DNA of 64,000 nt, taken from positions 186,001 to 250,000 of the forward strand of contig NZ_JAKMCP010000002.1 in assembly GCF_022662105.1 (NCBI RefSeq), in the 5' to 3' direction. Of this stretch, positions 1-9,699 are shown in pieces. The notes under the pieces are model-generated. The model searched no databases. It was not told the origin of the DNA and saw nothing but the letters and a program-made list of their open reading frames with translations. A program made the position numbers and the translations under genes. Origin of the DNA: Aestuariivivens sediminis (GTDB lineage Bacteria; Bacteroidota; Bacteroidia; Flavobacteriales; Flavobacteriaceae). Position 1 is the stretch's first letter; every line of letters begins with the position of its first letter.

Positions 1-2034
1 CGCTTTATGGGCATCGGTACCTTTTCTACCATCAGCTTCAATCATTTTTTTAGCATTATCCCATGCCCCTCCGGCATTAGATTGGAAAATAGCCATGAGC
101 ACCCCACAGGTAGTCACTCCTGCCAATAGACCTCCTAACATTTCCGCTCCTCCAATAAAACCAACAGCTACTGGTACCGCAATGGCCAGCAAGCCCGGAA
201 ATACCATTTCCCTAATGGAGGCTTGAGTAGAAATTTCTACACATTTTTCATATTCAGCATAGCCATCTGCTTCATCAAATATTTTTCTATCGGCTGCCGA
301 GGCCTTGGACATATCCGAATTATATTTTCTCATAATTTCAAGAGCTGCATGCAATTGGGGAATGTCCCTAAATTGGCGACGCACCTCTTCAATCATGGCC
401 ATGGCGGCTCGTCCCACAGCCTTCATGGATAAGGCCGAAAACACAAATGGCAACATCCCACCAACCAACAAGCCGGCCATAATTTTGGGTTGCGACACAT
501 CTATGGCAGTCACTCCCGCCGTTTTCATAAAGGCCACAAATAAGGCCAATGCCGTTAAGGCTGCCGAGGCAATGGCAAAACCTTTACCGATAGCAGCGGT
601 GGTATTCCCTACTGCATCCAACTTATCAGTACGCTCACGAACTTCTTTTGGTAATTCGGCCATTTCGGCAATACCTCCGGCATTATCCGAAATGGGACCG
701 TAAGCATCAACGGCCAACTGAATCCCTGTGTTGGCCAGCATACCCACAGCTGCAATGGCGATTCCATACAGACCAGCATAATAATGTGACACCAATATGG
801 CAACCGCGATTAAAAGGATAGGAATGGCAGTAGACATCATCCCGACGCCCAATCCTGCAATAATATTGGTAGCCGAACCTGTTTCTGATTGCTTAACAAT
901 TGAGGTTACTGGTTTGGTGTCCGTTCCTGTGTAATACTCAGTAACTTTTCCTACCAAGAATCCCGCAATTAAACCAGCAAGCGTTGCCATAAATACCCCA
1001 AAGGACCCAAAAGGTAATCCCTCAACGCTATCCGGAATCATGATGTCTATGATAAAATAGGAGGCAACAATCATGAGTGAACCTGAACCGAATTCTCCCA
1101 AATTCAATGCTTTATGAGGTGAGCCTCCGTCCTTTACCTTTACAAAAAGAGTCCCTATTATGGACATAACAATACCAATAGCTGCCAAGACCAATGGTAA
1201 ATATACAGCGCCTAACCCCCCGAATTCAGGAGTGAAAATAAACGCTCCCAATACCATAGTCCCAATAATAGACCCCACATAGGATTCGAACAAATCGGCC
1301 CCCATACCGGCAACATCGCCCACATTATCGCCAACGTTATCCGCTATTGTAGCGGGGTTTAACGGATGGTCTTCCGGAATACCGGCCTCAACCTTCCCAA
1401 CCAAATCTGCTCCAACATCGGCCGCTTTGGTATAAATACCACCACCTACACGGGCAAATAGGGCGATGGATGACGCTCCTAGAGAAAACCCAGAAAGCAC
1501 ATTCAGCACCATAGGAATACTTTCTGAACCCGGCCATAGATTTTGATATATAATGAACAAGCTACTTAGCCCTAAAACGCCTAAGCCCACAACACCGAGT
1601 CCCATAACGGAACCACCGGCAAATGCGACTTCCAGGGCCTTTCCTAATGAGGTTCGGGCTGCCTGCGTTGTCCTTACATTAGCCTTTGTTGCCACTCGCA
1701 TGCCTATGAATCCAGCCAACGCCGAACAAATTGCCCCAACAATGAAGGATATGGCCACCATCCAATGCGAAATGGGTTTCCCCGTAACCGGATCTAATTG
1801 CTGAAACTCAGAGTTCCCCTTTAAGAATAATAAAATGGCCACGGTTATTACAAAAATGGCCAAAACTTTATATTCTGCTTTTAAAAATGACATGGCCCCA
1901 TCGGCAATATGTTTGGCTATATTGGTCATTTTTTGAGACCCCGCGTCTTGTTTTTTAATCCAATGGTTTTTCACAATAACAAATAAAAGGCCTAAAACCC
2001 CAAAAGCAGGCAAAAATTTTACTATTAAATCCAT
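1..2034 (-). CDS. hppA: Membrane-bound ion-pumping pyrophosphatase (partial, C-terminus off the window)
   Basis: This gene hydrolyses pyrophosphate and uses the energy to pump H+ and/or Na+ across the inner membrane. The frame is open from an ATG at 2034 to the left edge, giving 678 codons, so only the last part is missing. The protein is almost entirely hydrophobic helices. The family signature DX7KXE is at D206-K214-E216, followed by [20 protein letters not shown], the substrate-binding segment. The stretch [10 protein letters not shown] (G476 onward) has Ala where potassium-independent enzymes have Lys, so a K+-dependent enzyme is expected. Whether it pumps H+, Na+ or both cannot be decided here. 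The soluble pyrophosphatase gene lies just upstream on the same strand. Confidence 0.97.
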   Translation of the reverse strand, partial: MDLIVKFLPAFGVLGLLFVIVKNHWIKKQDAGSQKMTNIAKHIADGAMSFLKAEYKVLAIFVITVAILLFLKGNSEFQQLDPVTGKPISHWMVAISFIVGAICSALAGFIGMRVATKANVRTTQAARTSLGKALEVAFAGGSVMGLGVVGLGVLGLSSLFIIYQNLWPGSESIPMVLNVLSGFSLGASSIALFARVGGGIYTKAADVGADLVGKVEAGIPEDHPLNPATIADNVGDNVGDVAGMGADLFESYVGSIIGTMVLGAFIFTPEFGGLGAVYLPLVLAAIGIVMSIIGTLFVKVKDGGSPHKALNLGEFGSGSLMIVASYFIIDIMIPDSVEGLPFGSFGVFMATLAGLIAGFLVGKVTEYYTGTDTKPVTSIVKQSETGSATNIIAGLGVGMMSTAIPILLIAVAILVSHYYAGLYGIAIAAVGMLANTGIQLAVDAYGPISDNAGGIAEMAELPKEVRERTDKLDAVGNTTAAIGKGFAIASAALTALALFVAFMKTAGVTAIDVSQPKIMAGLLVGGMLPFVFSALSMKAVGRAAMAMIEEVRRQFRDIPQLHAALEIMRKYNSDMSKASAADRKIFDEADGYAEYEKCVEISTQASIREMVFPGLLAIAVPVAVGFIGGAEMLGGLLAGVTTCGVLMAIFQSNAGGAWDNAKKMIEADGRKGTDAHKA

Positions 2035-2101
2035 ATTATTTCGTTAGTTTTTGGTTATAATTTTTTTTAACGGGGCTAAAAATAGGAAAATATAAGTGAT
2101 A

Positions 2102-2140
2102 AAAAAAACCACCTTAAATTAAAGATGGTTTATTTTTTTT
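2102..2140 (-). terminator. Stem-loop between ppa and hppA
   Basis: On the minus strand the arms AAACCATCTT and AAGGTGGTTT pair with one G-U and are followed by a run of T. It sits after the ppa stop codon and before hppA, so it should end or reduce ppa transcripts before they reach hppA. The plus strand also carries a T-run. Confidence 0.7.
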
Positions 2141-2163
2141 ATCTTAAAATACGAATTCCATAA

Positions 2164-2691
2164 TTAAATGGTAAAGGTCCTTTTTTTCTTGTGTTCACTT
2201 TCTTCGTAACGCCTTACACAATTGTTATAAATCTCGATGGCTTCTTCAGCATTGCCCCATCCGCCAACATCCACTTTTTTCTTTTCTAAATCCTTATATA
2301 CCTGGAAAAAATGTTCAATTTCTTTTAACCTGTGGGGGTTTAGATCGTAAATATCGCCACGCTGACTCCACACAGGATCTGATACAGGTACGCAAATAAT
2401 TTTTTCGTCAGGTCCCTTTTCGTCTGTCATATGGAAAACACCTATAGGACGTACTTCCATAACGACCATGGGATAGGAAGGTTCTGTTGATAATACGAGG
2501 ACATCTAATGGGTCATGATCCAAGGCTAAAGTTTCAGGTACAAATCCATAATCTCCCGGATACATCATAGATGAAAATAAGGTGCGGTCGAACCTGATTT
2601 TGTGCAATGCAAAATCGTATTCATATTTATTTCTACTCCCCTTTGGTATCTCTATCAATACGTCGAATGTTAAATCTTTCTTCTCGCTCAT
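2164..2691 (-). CDS. ppa: Soluble family I inorganic pyrophosphatase
   Basis: This cytoplasmic enzyme splits pyrophosphate to two phosphates and so drives biosynthetic reactions forward. The 175-residue length is normal for family I. The metal-binding signature DHDPLDVLV is intact, as are the upstream YPGDYGFVP segment and the EIPKGSRNKYEYD start region. It is followed by a stem-loop and then by the ion-pumping pyrophosphatase gene, so both ways of removing pyrophosphate are encoded side by side. Confidence 0.96.
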   Translation of the reverse strand: MSEKKDLTFDVLIEIPKGSRNKYEYDFALHKIRFDRTLFSSMMYPGDYGFVPETLALDHDPLDVLVLSTEPSYPMVVMEVRPIGVFHMTDEKGPDEKIICVPVSDPVWSQRGDIYDLNPHRLKEIEHFFQVYKDLEKKKVDVGGWGNAEEAIEIYNNCVRRYEESEHKKKRTFTI

Positions 2692-2715
2692 ATGTGTTTA
2701 GTCTTATAAAGACTA

Positions 2716-2746
2716 CAAATGTACTGAACCCTTAACCTTTTAGCAA
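2716..2746 (-). promoter_or_regulatory. Bacteroidota-type promoter of ppa
   Basis: On the minus strand TACATTTG (2723-2716) matches the TAnnTTTG -7 element, and a TTG lies 20 bases upstream (2746-2744), as expected for the -33 element. The start codon is 25 bases downstream. Confidence 0.6.
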
Positions 2747-2819
2747 TAAAAAACGCAATCGATTTACAGTATTATTTCCTATATTGTTCAGGACTAACTC
2801 AAATATTTAATTATTAATC

Positions 2820-5048
2820 ATGCGATATCTTTTTTTTATCTGTCTTGTCTTTTGTTATATAACAAATATAAACGCCCAAAGCCAACCCTGGCAAGGTAAA
2901 TTCGAACCCATTGACAACATGATTGCAGCACCCAATAGCTATCGAACAGCAAGTGGGGCCCCCGGAGAAGCCTATTGGCAGCAACGTGCCGACTACAAGA
3001 TAAAAGTTGTGTTGGACGAATCCCAAAACACCATTACAGGCCAGGAAACCATAACCTATTACAATAACTCTCCAGACGATTTAAGCTATTTATGGATTCA
3101 ATTGGAACAAAACGTAAACCAAAAAGGCAACGAAGATTTTGGGAACTTTAATAATAGTCTTAAAGACGGCATGACCACAAGACAAATGCAATTCCTTACC
3201 AGAGCCATTGAGTTCCCGGCCGGCTATTCCATTTCATATATCAAAGACAGTCATGGAAAGGCCATGACCTCCCTGGTGAATAACACCATGATGAAAGTTG
3301 TATTGGACACCCCTTTAAAATCCGGGGAATCCTTAACCTTCTCAATAGGGTGGTCCTATCCCATTACCGATCGCAGTTTATTTTTTCTTTCCAGGGAAGG
3401 CTACGAATATTTTCCCGGTGATGACAACACGGTTTATTTAATAGCCCATTGGTTCCCCAGAATGGCGGTTTACAATGATACGGAAGGTTGGCAAAATCAA
3501 CAATTTCAAAGACTTGGTGAATTTGCCCTGGAATTTGGAGATTATGAGGTAGATATCACGGTTCCGGAGGACCATATTGTTGCCGCCACGGGTACGCTAA
3601 AAAATCCGGAAGTCGTTCTCAGTAAAACCCAACAGAATCGGATGGAAAAGGCAAGAAGTTCCTTTGACAAACCGGTTATGATCGTTACCCGAGAGGAGGC
3701 AGAAACCAATGAAAAAACCAAATCCAAAACGCAAAAAACGTGGCAATTTACAGCAAAGAACGTTCGCGACTTTGCCTTCGCCTCATCACGCAAATTTATA
3801 TGGGATGCCCAGGCCGTTCAGTTGCCCACTAATACCGTTATGGCCATGTCGTTTTACCCCAAAGAAGGTTTACCCGTTTGGCAGGAAGAGTCGACTAAAG
3901 CGATTAAAAATGCTTTAGAAGTATATTCAGAGGCAACTTTTGATTATCCCTACCCTGTGGCCATTTCGGTTAACACCTCTAACGTGGGTATGGAATTTCC
4001 CATGATTAGTTTTAACGGAGGAAGACCCAAAAATGGAAAGATGACTCAAAATGCCAAAGCAGGCATGATTAGCACCATTGTTCACGAGGTGGGCCATAAT
4101 TGGTTTCCTATGATAGTGAGTTCAGACGAACGTAAATGGATGTGGATGGACGAAGGATTAAACACCTTTTTACACCAGCGTACCATAGCCGAGCGCTATC
4201 CTGATTTTAACAGTACCACTCCACAAAGTATTGTGCCCTTTATGACCGGAGATAAAAATATCTTACGTCCTATCATGACCACCTCGGATAATGAATTGTT
4301 GACTCAATTTGGAGCTAATTTTTACCAAAAACCCACCGTTGGCTTACAAATGCTCCGACATTCCATAATTGGAAAAGAATTGTTTGATGCCGCATTTAAA
4401 GAATATGCCAACCGTTGGAAATACAAACACCCCAATCCGGCAGATTTATTTAGAACCCTTGAAGATGCAACTGCCACAGATCTCGATTGGTTTTTTAGAG
4501 GCTGGTTCTTTACTACAGATCACGTTGACATGGAATTAACTGAGGTGAAATGGTTTAAGGTTTATGAAGTTGGACAAAATATTGAACACCAAAAACAAAA
4601 CATTCAGATGAAGGTGGAGATGGATGAGCCTGCTGCAACTGCGGCGGATTTTTCTAGTGGTCCTGAGGTGATTAAAATGAATACAACCCCGGACCAGGCC
4701 TACGGTGGATATTTGTCCCGATTGGATGAAGACGAACTTAGACAGCAACTTTCCGGTAAAAACATTTATGAAATAAGCCTTAAAAATATAGGAGGATTGG
4801 TCATGCCTGTAACCATAGAATGGCACTATACCGATGGCTCCTCTGAAATAGACCGTCTTCCCGCCGATATTTGGCGCAAGAACGAATATGAAGTAAAACG
4901 TACATTTATTAAGACCAAAGAAGTAAAGGCCGTAAAATTAGATCCAAATTTTGAGTTCGCCGATACTGATATGAGCAATAACAGTTTTCCCAAAGTGGAA
5001 ACAGCAAGTCAATTTGATAGGTTTAAGGCAAAACAGTCCAATGATTAG
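2820..5048 (+). CDS. Secreted M1-family metallopeptidase
   Basis: This is a zinc aminopeptidase of the M1 (gluzincin) family, probably exported. Residues 1-19 are a signal peptide ending NAQ. The zinc site is complete: H422-E423-x-x-H426 and the third ligand E445, with exactly 18 residues between. GMEF at 390-393 corresponds to the substrate-recognising GAMEN-like loop. The 742-residue length suits the family. It stands alone, facing the convergent DUF5686 gene. The peptide substrates cannot be told from sequence. Confidence 0.93.
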   Translation: MRYLFFICLVFCYITNINAQSQPWQGKFEPIDNMIAAPNSYRTASGAPGEAYWQQRADYKIKVVLDESQNTITGQETITYYNNSPDDLSYLWIQLEQNVNQKGNEDFGNFNNSLKDGMTTRQMQFLTRAIEFPAGYSISYIKDSHGKAMTSLVNNTMMKVVLDTPLKSGESLTFSIGWSYPITDRSLFFLSREGYEYFPGDDNTVYLIAHWFPRMAVYNDTEGWQNQQFQRLGEFALEFGDYEVDITVPEDHIVAATGTLKNPEVVLSKTQQNRMEKARSSFDKPVMIVTREEAETNEKTKSKTQKTWQFTAKNVRDFAFASSRKFIWDAQAVQLPTNTVMAMSFYPKEGLPVWQEESTKAIKNALEVYSEATFDYPYPVAISVNTSNVGMEFPMISFNGGRPKNGKMTQNAKAGMISTIVHEVGHNWFPMIVSSDERKWMWMDEGLNTFLHQRTIAERYPDFNSTTPQSIVPFMTGDKNILRPIMTTSDNELLTQFGANFYQKPTVGLQMLRHSIIGKELFDAAFKEYANRWKYKHPNPADLFRTLEDATATDLDWFFRGWFFTTDHVDMELTEVKWFKVYEVGQNIEHQKQNIQMKVEMDEPAATAADFSSGPEVIKMNTTPDQAYGGYLSRLDEDELRQQLSGKNIYEISLKNIGGLVMPVTIEWHYTDGSSEIDRLPADIWRKNEYEVKRTFIKTKEVKAVKLDPNFEFADTDMSNNSFPKVETASQFDRFKAKQSND

Positions 5049-5099
5049 CATGAAAGGTGTTGTTTTGCTATTAAAATAATTAGAGAAGCCGGCTGTTTA

Positions 5100-7604
5100 C
5101 TAAAAATAAAACCCAAAACTTCCTGTAACCCCAAACTTCCTGGCATCTGGGTTTAAGATGGGATCTTTATAATTGCCCCTAAAGTTGAAGTCTATGCGGA
5201 ACACCTTAAAAATATTACCAACCCCAAAACTATATTCGTAGTAGGGCTTATCATTTGGTGCTATTAATGGAATGTTATTAGGGTTGTTGGTCGTGTTTAA
5301 ATCGATATTTTCTTGGGAAATATCACCCCACACCCCCCTTATACTTATGATCTCCCGTAAATTAAATTGTCTCAAAAACGGTATTCTTGAAAACAACCGT
5401 CCATTGAAATTATGCTCCAAATGAAAAGAGGTGTAAGTATCACTTACAAATTCATAAAAGTCGAGTTGTGAAAAGGTATTATAAATAGAAAAATAGGATT
5501 GGTTTCCCGGAATGACACTTAACAGCCCTAAAGGTACTTCCCCAAACGTTTTACCGGTTTCAATTGTTGAAGTCAATCGGCCAAAACCTCCTAATTGCCA
5601 TGGTTGAACATATGACAATTGCACCTTAGTGTAATCAAAATCACTGTTAAATATGCTTTTATCTCCAAAACTCATCCGGGCAAACAGGCGGGCATAGCCA
5701 TCATTGGCATCATGGCGCTCTACACCAAAACCTGTCATCTTCCGCTTTGGAAAACAGGACACCGAAAATGTGGTTTCGTATTGCTTTATTTCAGATTCAA
5801 CGCCATTAGGGGTATTGTAATCCAAACTAAATGTTGGTGAAGCAGACTCTAAGGTCCGGTAATTGGCGCCCAATCTTAAAATCACATTTCGCCAGGGTTC
5901 AGCTTCAATGGCAAAACTGGTTAAATTAATAGAGGTCAACTTATCGTTGGCACCGGTTCCTACCACCGATGACGATGCTAAGCTACGGCCTAAAACGTCG
6001 GTAGAAGTGGTTAAACTTGCCCCAATTTGTTCTACATCACGGCGGTTGCCGCCAGAAATAATGAGTCTGTGCTTTTTATCCAACAGCCACTTCCCAGAGA
6101 TACCATATTTAAATTTATCATCCCTAAAACCATAGGCCAAAAATCCTTCTAGCCGCCACAAATCATTCCTGCCAAAATAAGTTCGCCCACCGGTGCGTAA
6201 ACGTAAACCTTCTACCTCATTAAAACCAAAGGTTGAAAATATGGGACCATAATCCAATGGCAAGGTATTGAACTCAATGTAACCCGAAGCCAAAATACTT
6301 CCCAAATTATATAATTGTTTAAACTTTTTTACGGTTTTTAGGGTATCCAGCATTTTGTATACCCCTCTCTCATCTTTATTTAAACCTTCCAACCTGTTTT
6401 TTTCCCAGAACGCATCATCCCTATCGTAAACATCCTGGTCGTAATAATAAACCTCGGTATCATAAAACTTAGGATCCTGTTTGATATCAAACTGATAGTT
6501 ATCGTATAATGTGGTTCTCTTGCCATAGATCCCTCTGGACGACTCCTTTTTATTTAAGGCAAAATCACTCATCATATAGTCCCGTTTAACCAGGAACAAC
6601 GAATCGTTAAGGACTTCATATTCCTGTTCGATATAAATCTCCTTTACCCAGTTAATATTAGCACTTTTGGAGGCTTTCAGATTAATTTCTTTGATCGCAA
6701 AAGTCGTATCCGCCACCCAGAAATCGCCTTTAAAGGTCAGTTCGTTTTTCCGACGCGGATAGTATATAATATTGAAACACCACTTGTTATCGATAAAAGC
6801 GGTATCACTCAACACATAATTATAGGTATTAATGCCTGTTCTGGATAGAGGACTTACAAAGCTCTTATCAAAAAACTTGAGGTAATTATCGTAGACATTA
6901 AAATCGGAATAAAGGTCATCCACAAAATCAATTATAACCTGATTATCACTAAAGCCGGAATTTTTATTCCCTTTTAAAACTTCCTTTTCCTTATTCAAAG
7001 TATTATCGCCATACACATTGGAAACGGCTTCATTGATAAACATGGGCAGATAGGTTTTTCCAGTGACACGAGAGGTATCGACCTCATTGAATACAAACTC
7101 CATACCTTTGAACAACCTGCTTTTAATCAGCGCACTATCAATGGTATTGATATCGAACTCCACCTTTTCATATTTATCGTACTGATATTGCTTAAATTGC
7201 TTTAAACCATTGCTTCGTTTATTGGCCCATATTTTACGTAAAATATCAATGGCGGGATTGTTCTTTTTGGATTGTTTACCCGATACAATTACCACTTGAT
7301 CCAGTTGTGCGGCTTCTTCTTTAAGGATAAATTTTAAGTTGTAGTTGACTTTCTTATCCAGGGGGATATTTAAAGTTTCATAACCAATGAAGGATATGGT
7401 AAGTGTGTTCCATACGTTGTCGGATTCTAAATAAAATTTTCCGTTTTCGTCTGTGATGGTTCCCTCAGTTGAACCTTTAAAGATAACATTAACAAATGAT
7501 ATCGGATCGTTAAATTCATCTAACACATGGCCGCTAACTTTGGTCTGGGAAAAAACCGAAATGATTCCGAAAAGGAAGAAAGGTATAAGTAGTTTTATGT
7601 TCAT
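5100..7604 (-). CDS. DUF5686 / carboxypeptidase-regulatory-like outer membrane protein
   Basis: This large protein has a signal peptide, then a carboxypeptidase-D regulatory-like beta domain at about residues 20-110 (with SGHVLDE and FIGYETL), then the DUF5686 region to the C-terminus. The last third alternates short hydrophobic and polar stretches and ends in GSFGFYF with a terminal aromatic residue, as in outer membrane beta barrels. The family is common in Bacteroidota and its function is unknown. I place the start at the ATG at 7604, directly before NIKLLIPFFLF; the open frame begins 8 codons earlier. It lies about 60 bases after pdhB on the same strand and may be co-transcribed with it. 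Confidence 0.85.
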   Translation of the reverse strand: MNIKLLIPFFLFGIISVFSQTKVSGHVLDEFNDPISFVNVIFKGSTEGTITDENGKFYLESDNVWNTLTISFIGYETLNIPLDKKVNYNLKFILKEEAAQLDQVVIVSGKQSKKNNPAIDILRKIWANKRSNGLKQFKQYQYDKYEKVEFDINTIDSALIKSRLFKGMEFVFNEVDTSRVTGKTYLPMFINEAVSNVYGDNTLNKEKEVLKGNKNSGFSDNQVIIDFVDDLYSDFNVYDNYLKFFDKSFVSPLSRTGINTYNYVLSDTAFIDNKWCFNIIYYPRRKNELTFKGDFWVADTTFAIKEINLKASKSANINWVKEIYIEQEYEVLNDSLFLVKRDYMMSDFALNKKESSRGIYGKRTTLYDNYQFDIKQDPKFYDTEVYYYDQDVYDRDDAFWEKNRLEGLNKDERGVYKMLDTLKTVKKFKQLYNLGSILASGYIEFNTLPLDYGPIFSTFGFNEVEGLRLRTGGRTYFGRNDLWRLEGFLAYGFRDDKFKYGISGKWLLDKKHRLIISGGNRRDVEQIGASLTTSTDVLGRSLASSSVVGTGANDKLTSINLTSFAIEAEPWRNVILRLGANYRTLESASPTFSLDYNTPNGVESEIKQYETTFSVSCFPKRKMTGFGVERHDANDGYARLFARMSFGDKSIFNSDFDYTKVQLSYVQPWQLGGFGRLTSTIETGKTFGEVPLGLLSVIPGNQSYFSIYNTFSQLDFYEFVSDTYTSFHLEHNFNGRLFSRIPFLRQFNLREIISIRGVWGDISQENIDLNTTNNPNNIPLIAPNDKPYYEYSFGVGNIFKVFRIDFNFRGNYKDPILNPDARKFGVTGSFGFYF

Positions 7605-7666
7605 CATACAAAAAAACTTCATCAACATCTATGCTAATGAAGTTTAATAACGTAAATAATCTTTAT

Positions 7667-8644
7667 TTATTTATAAAGTACTTTTTTGACGGCTTTTATA
7701 ACATCGTTACTATTTGGCAGCCATTCTTCCAATAACACAGGCGAATAAGGGGCCGGGGTATCGGCCGTATTCAATTTAATTATTGGAGCATCTAAATAAT
7801 CAAAAGCTTCATTTTGAACTACATAAGTAATTTCTGAAGCCACATTGGCAAATGGCCACGCTTCTTCTAATATGACCAATCGATTTGTCTTTTTAACCGA
7901 TTCCAAGATGGCATGCTTATCCATGGGACGAACGGTACGCAAATCAATTATTTCACAGGAAATCCCTTCTTTTTCCAATTCGTCTGCAGCTTTATAAGCC
8001 TCCTTGATTATTTTACCAAAAGACACTATAGTTACATCTCGACCTTCACGTTTAATATCGGCAACACCTAAAGGTAAAATATACTCTCCTTCCGGCACTT
8101 CCCCTTTATCACCATACATCTGCTCACTTTCCATAAAAATAACAGGATCATCATCTCTTATGGCTGCTTTTAACAAGCCTTTCGCATCATATGGATTGGA
8201 AGGCACGACTACTTTTAATCCAGGGGTATTGGCAAACCAATTTTCAAAAGCCTGGGAATGGGTAGCTCCCAACTGTCCTGCTGATGCGGTTGGGCCACGA
8301 AACACAATGGGGCACTTAAACTGACCCCCTGACATTTGTCTTATTTTGGCCGCGTTATTTATAATTTGATCAATCCCAACCAGAGAGAAGTTAAAGGTCA
8401 TGTATTCCACAATTGGGCGGTTACCCGTCATAGTAGACCCTACAGCGATTCCGGCAAATCCTAACTCTGCGATAGGCGTATCTATGACACGCTTGGGTCC
8501 AAATTCGTCCAACATCCCTTTGGAAGCCTTATAGGCTCCGTTATATTGGGCAACTTCCTCTCCCATAAGATAAATACTCTCATCCCTACGCATTTCCTCA
8601 CTCATGGCTTCACAAATAGCTTCTCTAAATTGAATTGTCTTCAT
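7667..8644 (-). CDS. pdhB: Pyruvate dehydrogenase E1 component, beta subunit
   Basis: This is the beta half of the thiamine-diphosphate-dependent E1 enzyme, which decarboxylates pyruvate for acetyl-CoA formation. The 325 residues are full length. The N-terminal pyrimidine-binding domain carries MGEEVAQYNGAY and DTPIAELGFAGIAVG, and the C-terminal transketolase domain carries DLRTVRPMD and LEEAWPFA. No alpha-subunit gene is adjacent, so the partner is encoded elsewhere. Confidence 0.95.
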   Translation of the reverse strand: MKTIQFREAICEAMSEEMRRDESIYLMGEEVAQYNGAYKASKGMLDEFGPKRVIDTPIAELGFAGIAVGSTMTGNRPIVEYMTFNFSLVGIDQIINNAAKIRQMSGGQFKCPIVFRGPTASAGQLGATHSQAFENWFANTPGLKVVVPSNPYDAKGLLKAAIRDDDPVIFMESEQMYGDKGEVPEGEYILPLGVADIKREGRDVTIVSFGKIIKEAYKAADELEKEGISCEIIDLRTVRPMDKHAILESVKKTNRLVILEEAWPFANVASEITYVVQNEAFDYLDAPIIKLNTADTPAPYSPVLLEEWLPNSNDVIKAVKKVLYK

Positions 8645-8666
8645 TGAATTTGTTTTTATCGCGTTG

Positions 8667-8674
8667 CAAAAATA
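8667..8674 (-). promoter_or_regulatory. -7 box of the pdhB promoter
   Basis: TATTTTTG on the minus strand matches TAnnTTTG, 23 bases before the pdhB start codon. No clear TTG is seen at the ideal -33 distance. Confidence 0.45.
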
Positions 8675-8718
8675 ACAATTAATGCTTTATTCCATTGAAA
8701 AGAATTATGTAAATTTAT

Positions 8719-8730
8719 TATGCATGCATA
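8719..8730. repeat. Perfect 12-bp palindrome in the pdhB-etfB spacer
   Basis: TATGCATGCATA is fully self-complementary and lies in the divergent intergenic region between pdhB and etfB. It could be a protein-binding site, but no regulator is indicated. Confidence 0.4.
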
Positions 8731-8774
8731 GTAAATAATCGAAATAAAATTTTTAACTTCGTATCCTAAAATTC

Positions 8775-8795
8775 AGACCTGTGGTATACAGGTCT
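8775..8795 (+). promoter_or_regulatory. Inverted repeat upstream of etfB
   Basis: AGACCTGT and ACAGGTCT are perfect 8-base arms around a 5-base GGTAT centre, about 80 bases before etfB. There is no T-run after it, so an operator or mRNA leader structure is more likely than a terminator. Confidence 0.45.
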
Positions 8796-8877
8796 TATTC
8801 GGTAGCATTTAACGGAAAATTATATGGTTTCCGAACTGATTGAAGGTAAAAACTCTAACTTTAAATACTATCCATAA

Positions 8878-9624
8878 ATGAAAATATTAGTATGTATCAG
8901 TCACGTTCCCGACACTACATCAAAAATTAACTTTACGGACAATAACACCAAATTTGATACGAATGGGGTACAATTTGTAATAAACCCGAATGATGAGTTT
9001 GGATTGACACGAGCCATGTGGTTCAAAGAAAAACAAGGGGCACATATTACGGTGGTAAATGTGGGCCTCCAAGATACCGAATCCACCCTGCGTAAAGCGC
9101 TTGCGATAGGTGCAGATGCAGCGATAAGGGTTAATACTACGGCGACCGATGGATATTCTGTAGCCAGGCAAATTGCCAAAGTTGTGGAGGATGGCGGTTT
9201 TGATCTGGTGATTGCCGGTCGAGAGTCCATCGATTATAATGGAGGCATGGTTCCGGGTATGATAGCCGCATTAACACAAATGAATTTTGTAAACAAATGT
9301 ATTGGTTTAGAGATACATGACCAAAACGTAAAGGCCATTCGAGAAATTGACGGTGGAAAGGAAACCCTTGCCACAACACTACCATTAGTTGTAGGGGGAC
9401 AAAAAGGATTGGTAGAAGAGCGTGATTTACGCATTCCGAATATGCGAGGTATTATGATGGCGCGACAAAAACCTTTGACTGTTGTAGATCCTATAGACAC
9501 TGAACCACAAACCACTTCCGTTTCATTTGAAAAACCTGCACCAAAAGGTGCGGTAAAGCTAGTGGCACCTGATAATTTAGATGCGTTAATAGATTTACTC
9601 CATAACGAAGCCAAAGTCATTTAA
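8878..9624 (+). CDS. etfB: Electron transfer flavoprotein beta subunit
   Basis: This is the smaller subunit of the heterodimeric flavoprotein that takes electrons from acyl-CoA and related dehydrogenases and passes them to the respiratory chain. The 248 residues are full length. The N-terminus KILVCISHVPDT and the segments INPNDEFGL and AGRESIDYNGGMVPGM are typical of the family, the last being near the AMP/FAD site. It is followed by etfA after 75 bases in the same direction, as is usual. Confidence 0.95.
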   Translation: MKILVCISHVPDTTSKINFTDNNTKFDTNGVQFVINPNDEFGLTRAMWFKEKQGAHITVVNVGLQDTESTLRKALAIGADAAIRVNTTATDGYSVARQIAKVVEDGGFDLVIAGRESIDYNGGMVPGMIAALTQMNFVNKCIGLEIHDQNVKAIREIDGGKETLATTLPLVVGGQKGLVEERDLRIPNMRGIMMARQKPLTVVDPIDTEPQTTSVSFEKPAPKGAVKLVAPDNLDALIDLLHNEAKVI

Positions 9625-9699
9625 ATCTGCTCGTTAAGCACTATTTGACAATGTCAAAAATTTGGAATTACATGCTTAAATTTTAAAATATAAAACCAT

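Noticed and set aside
223-803. Several frames inside 1-2034
   Set aside because: They are on other frames of hppA, whose own frame is open throughout and matches the family.
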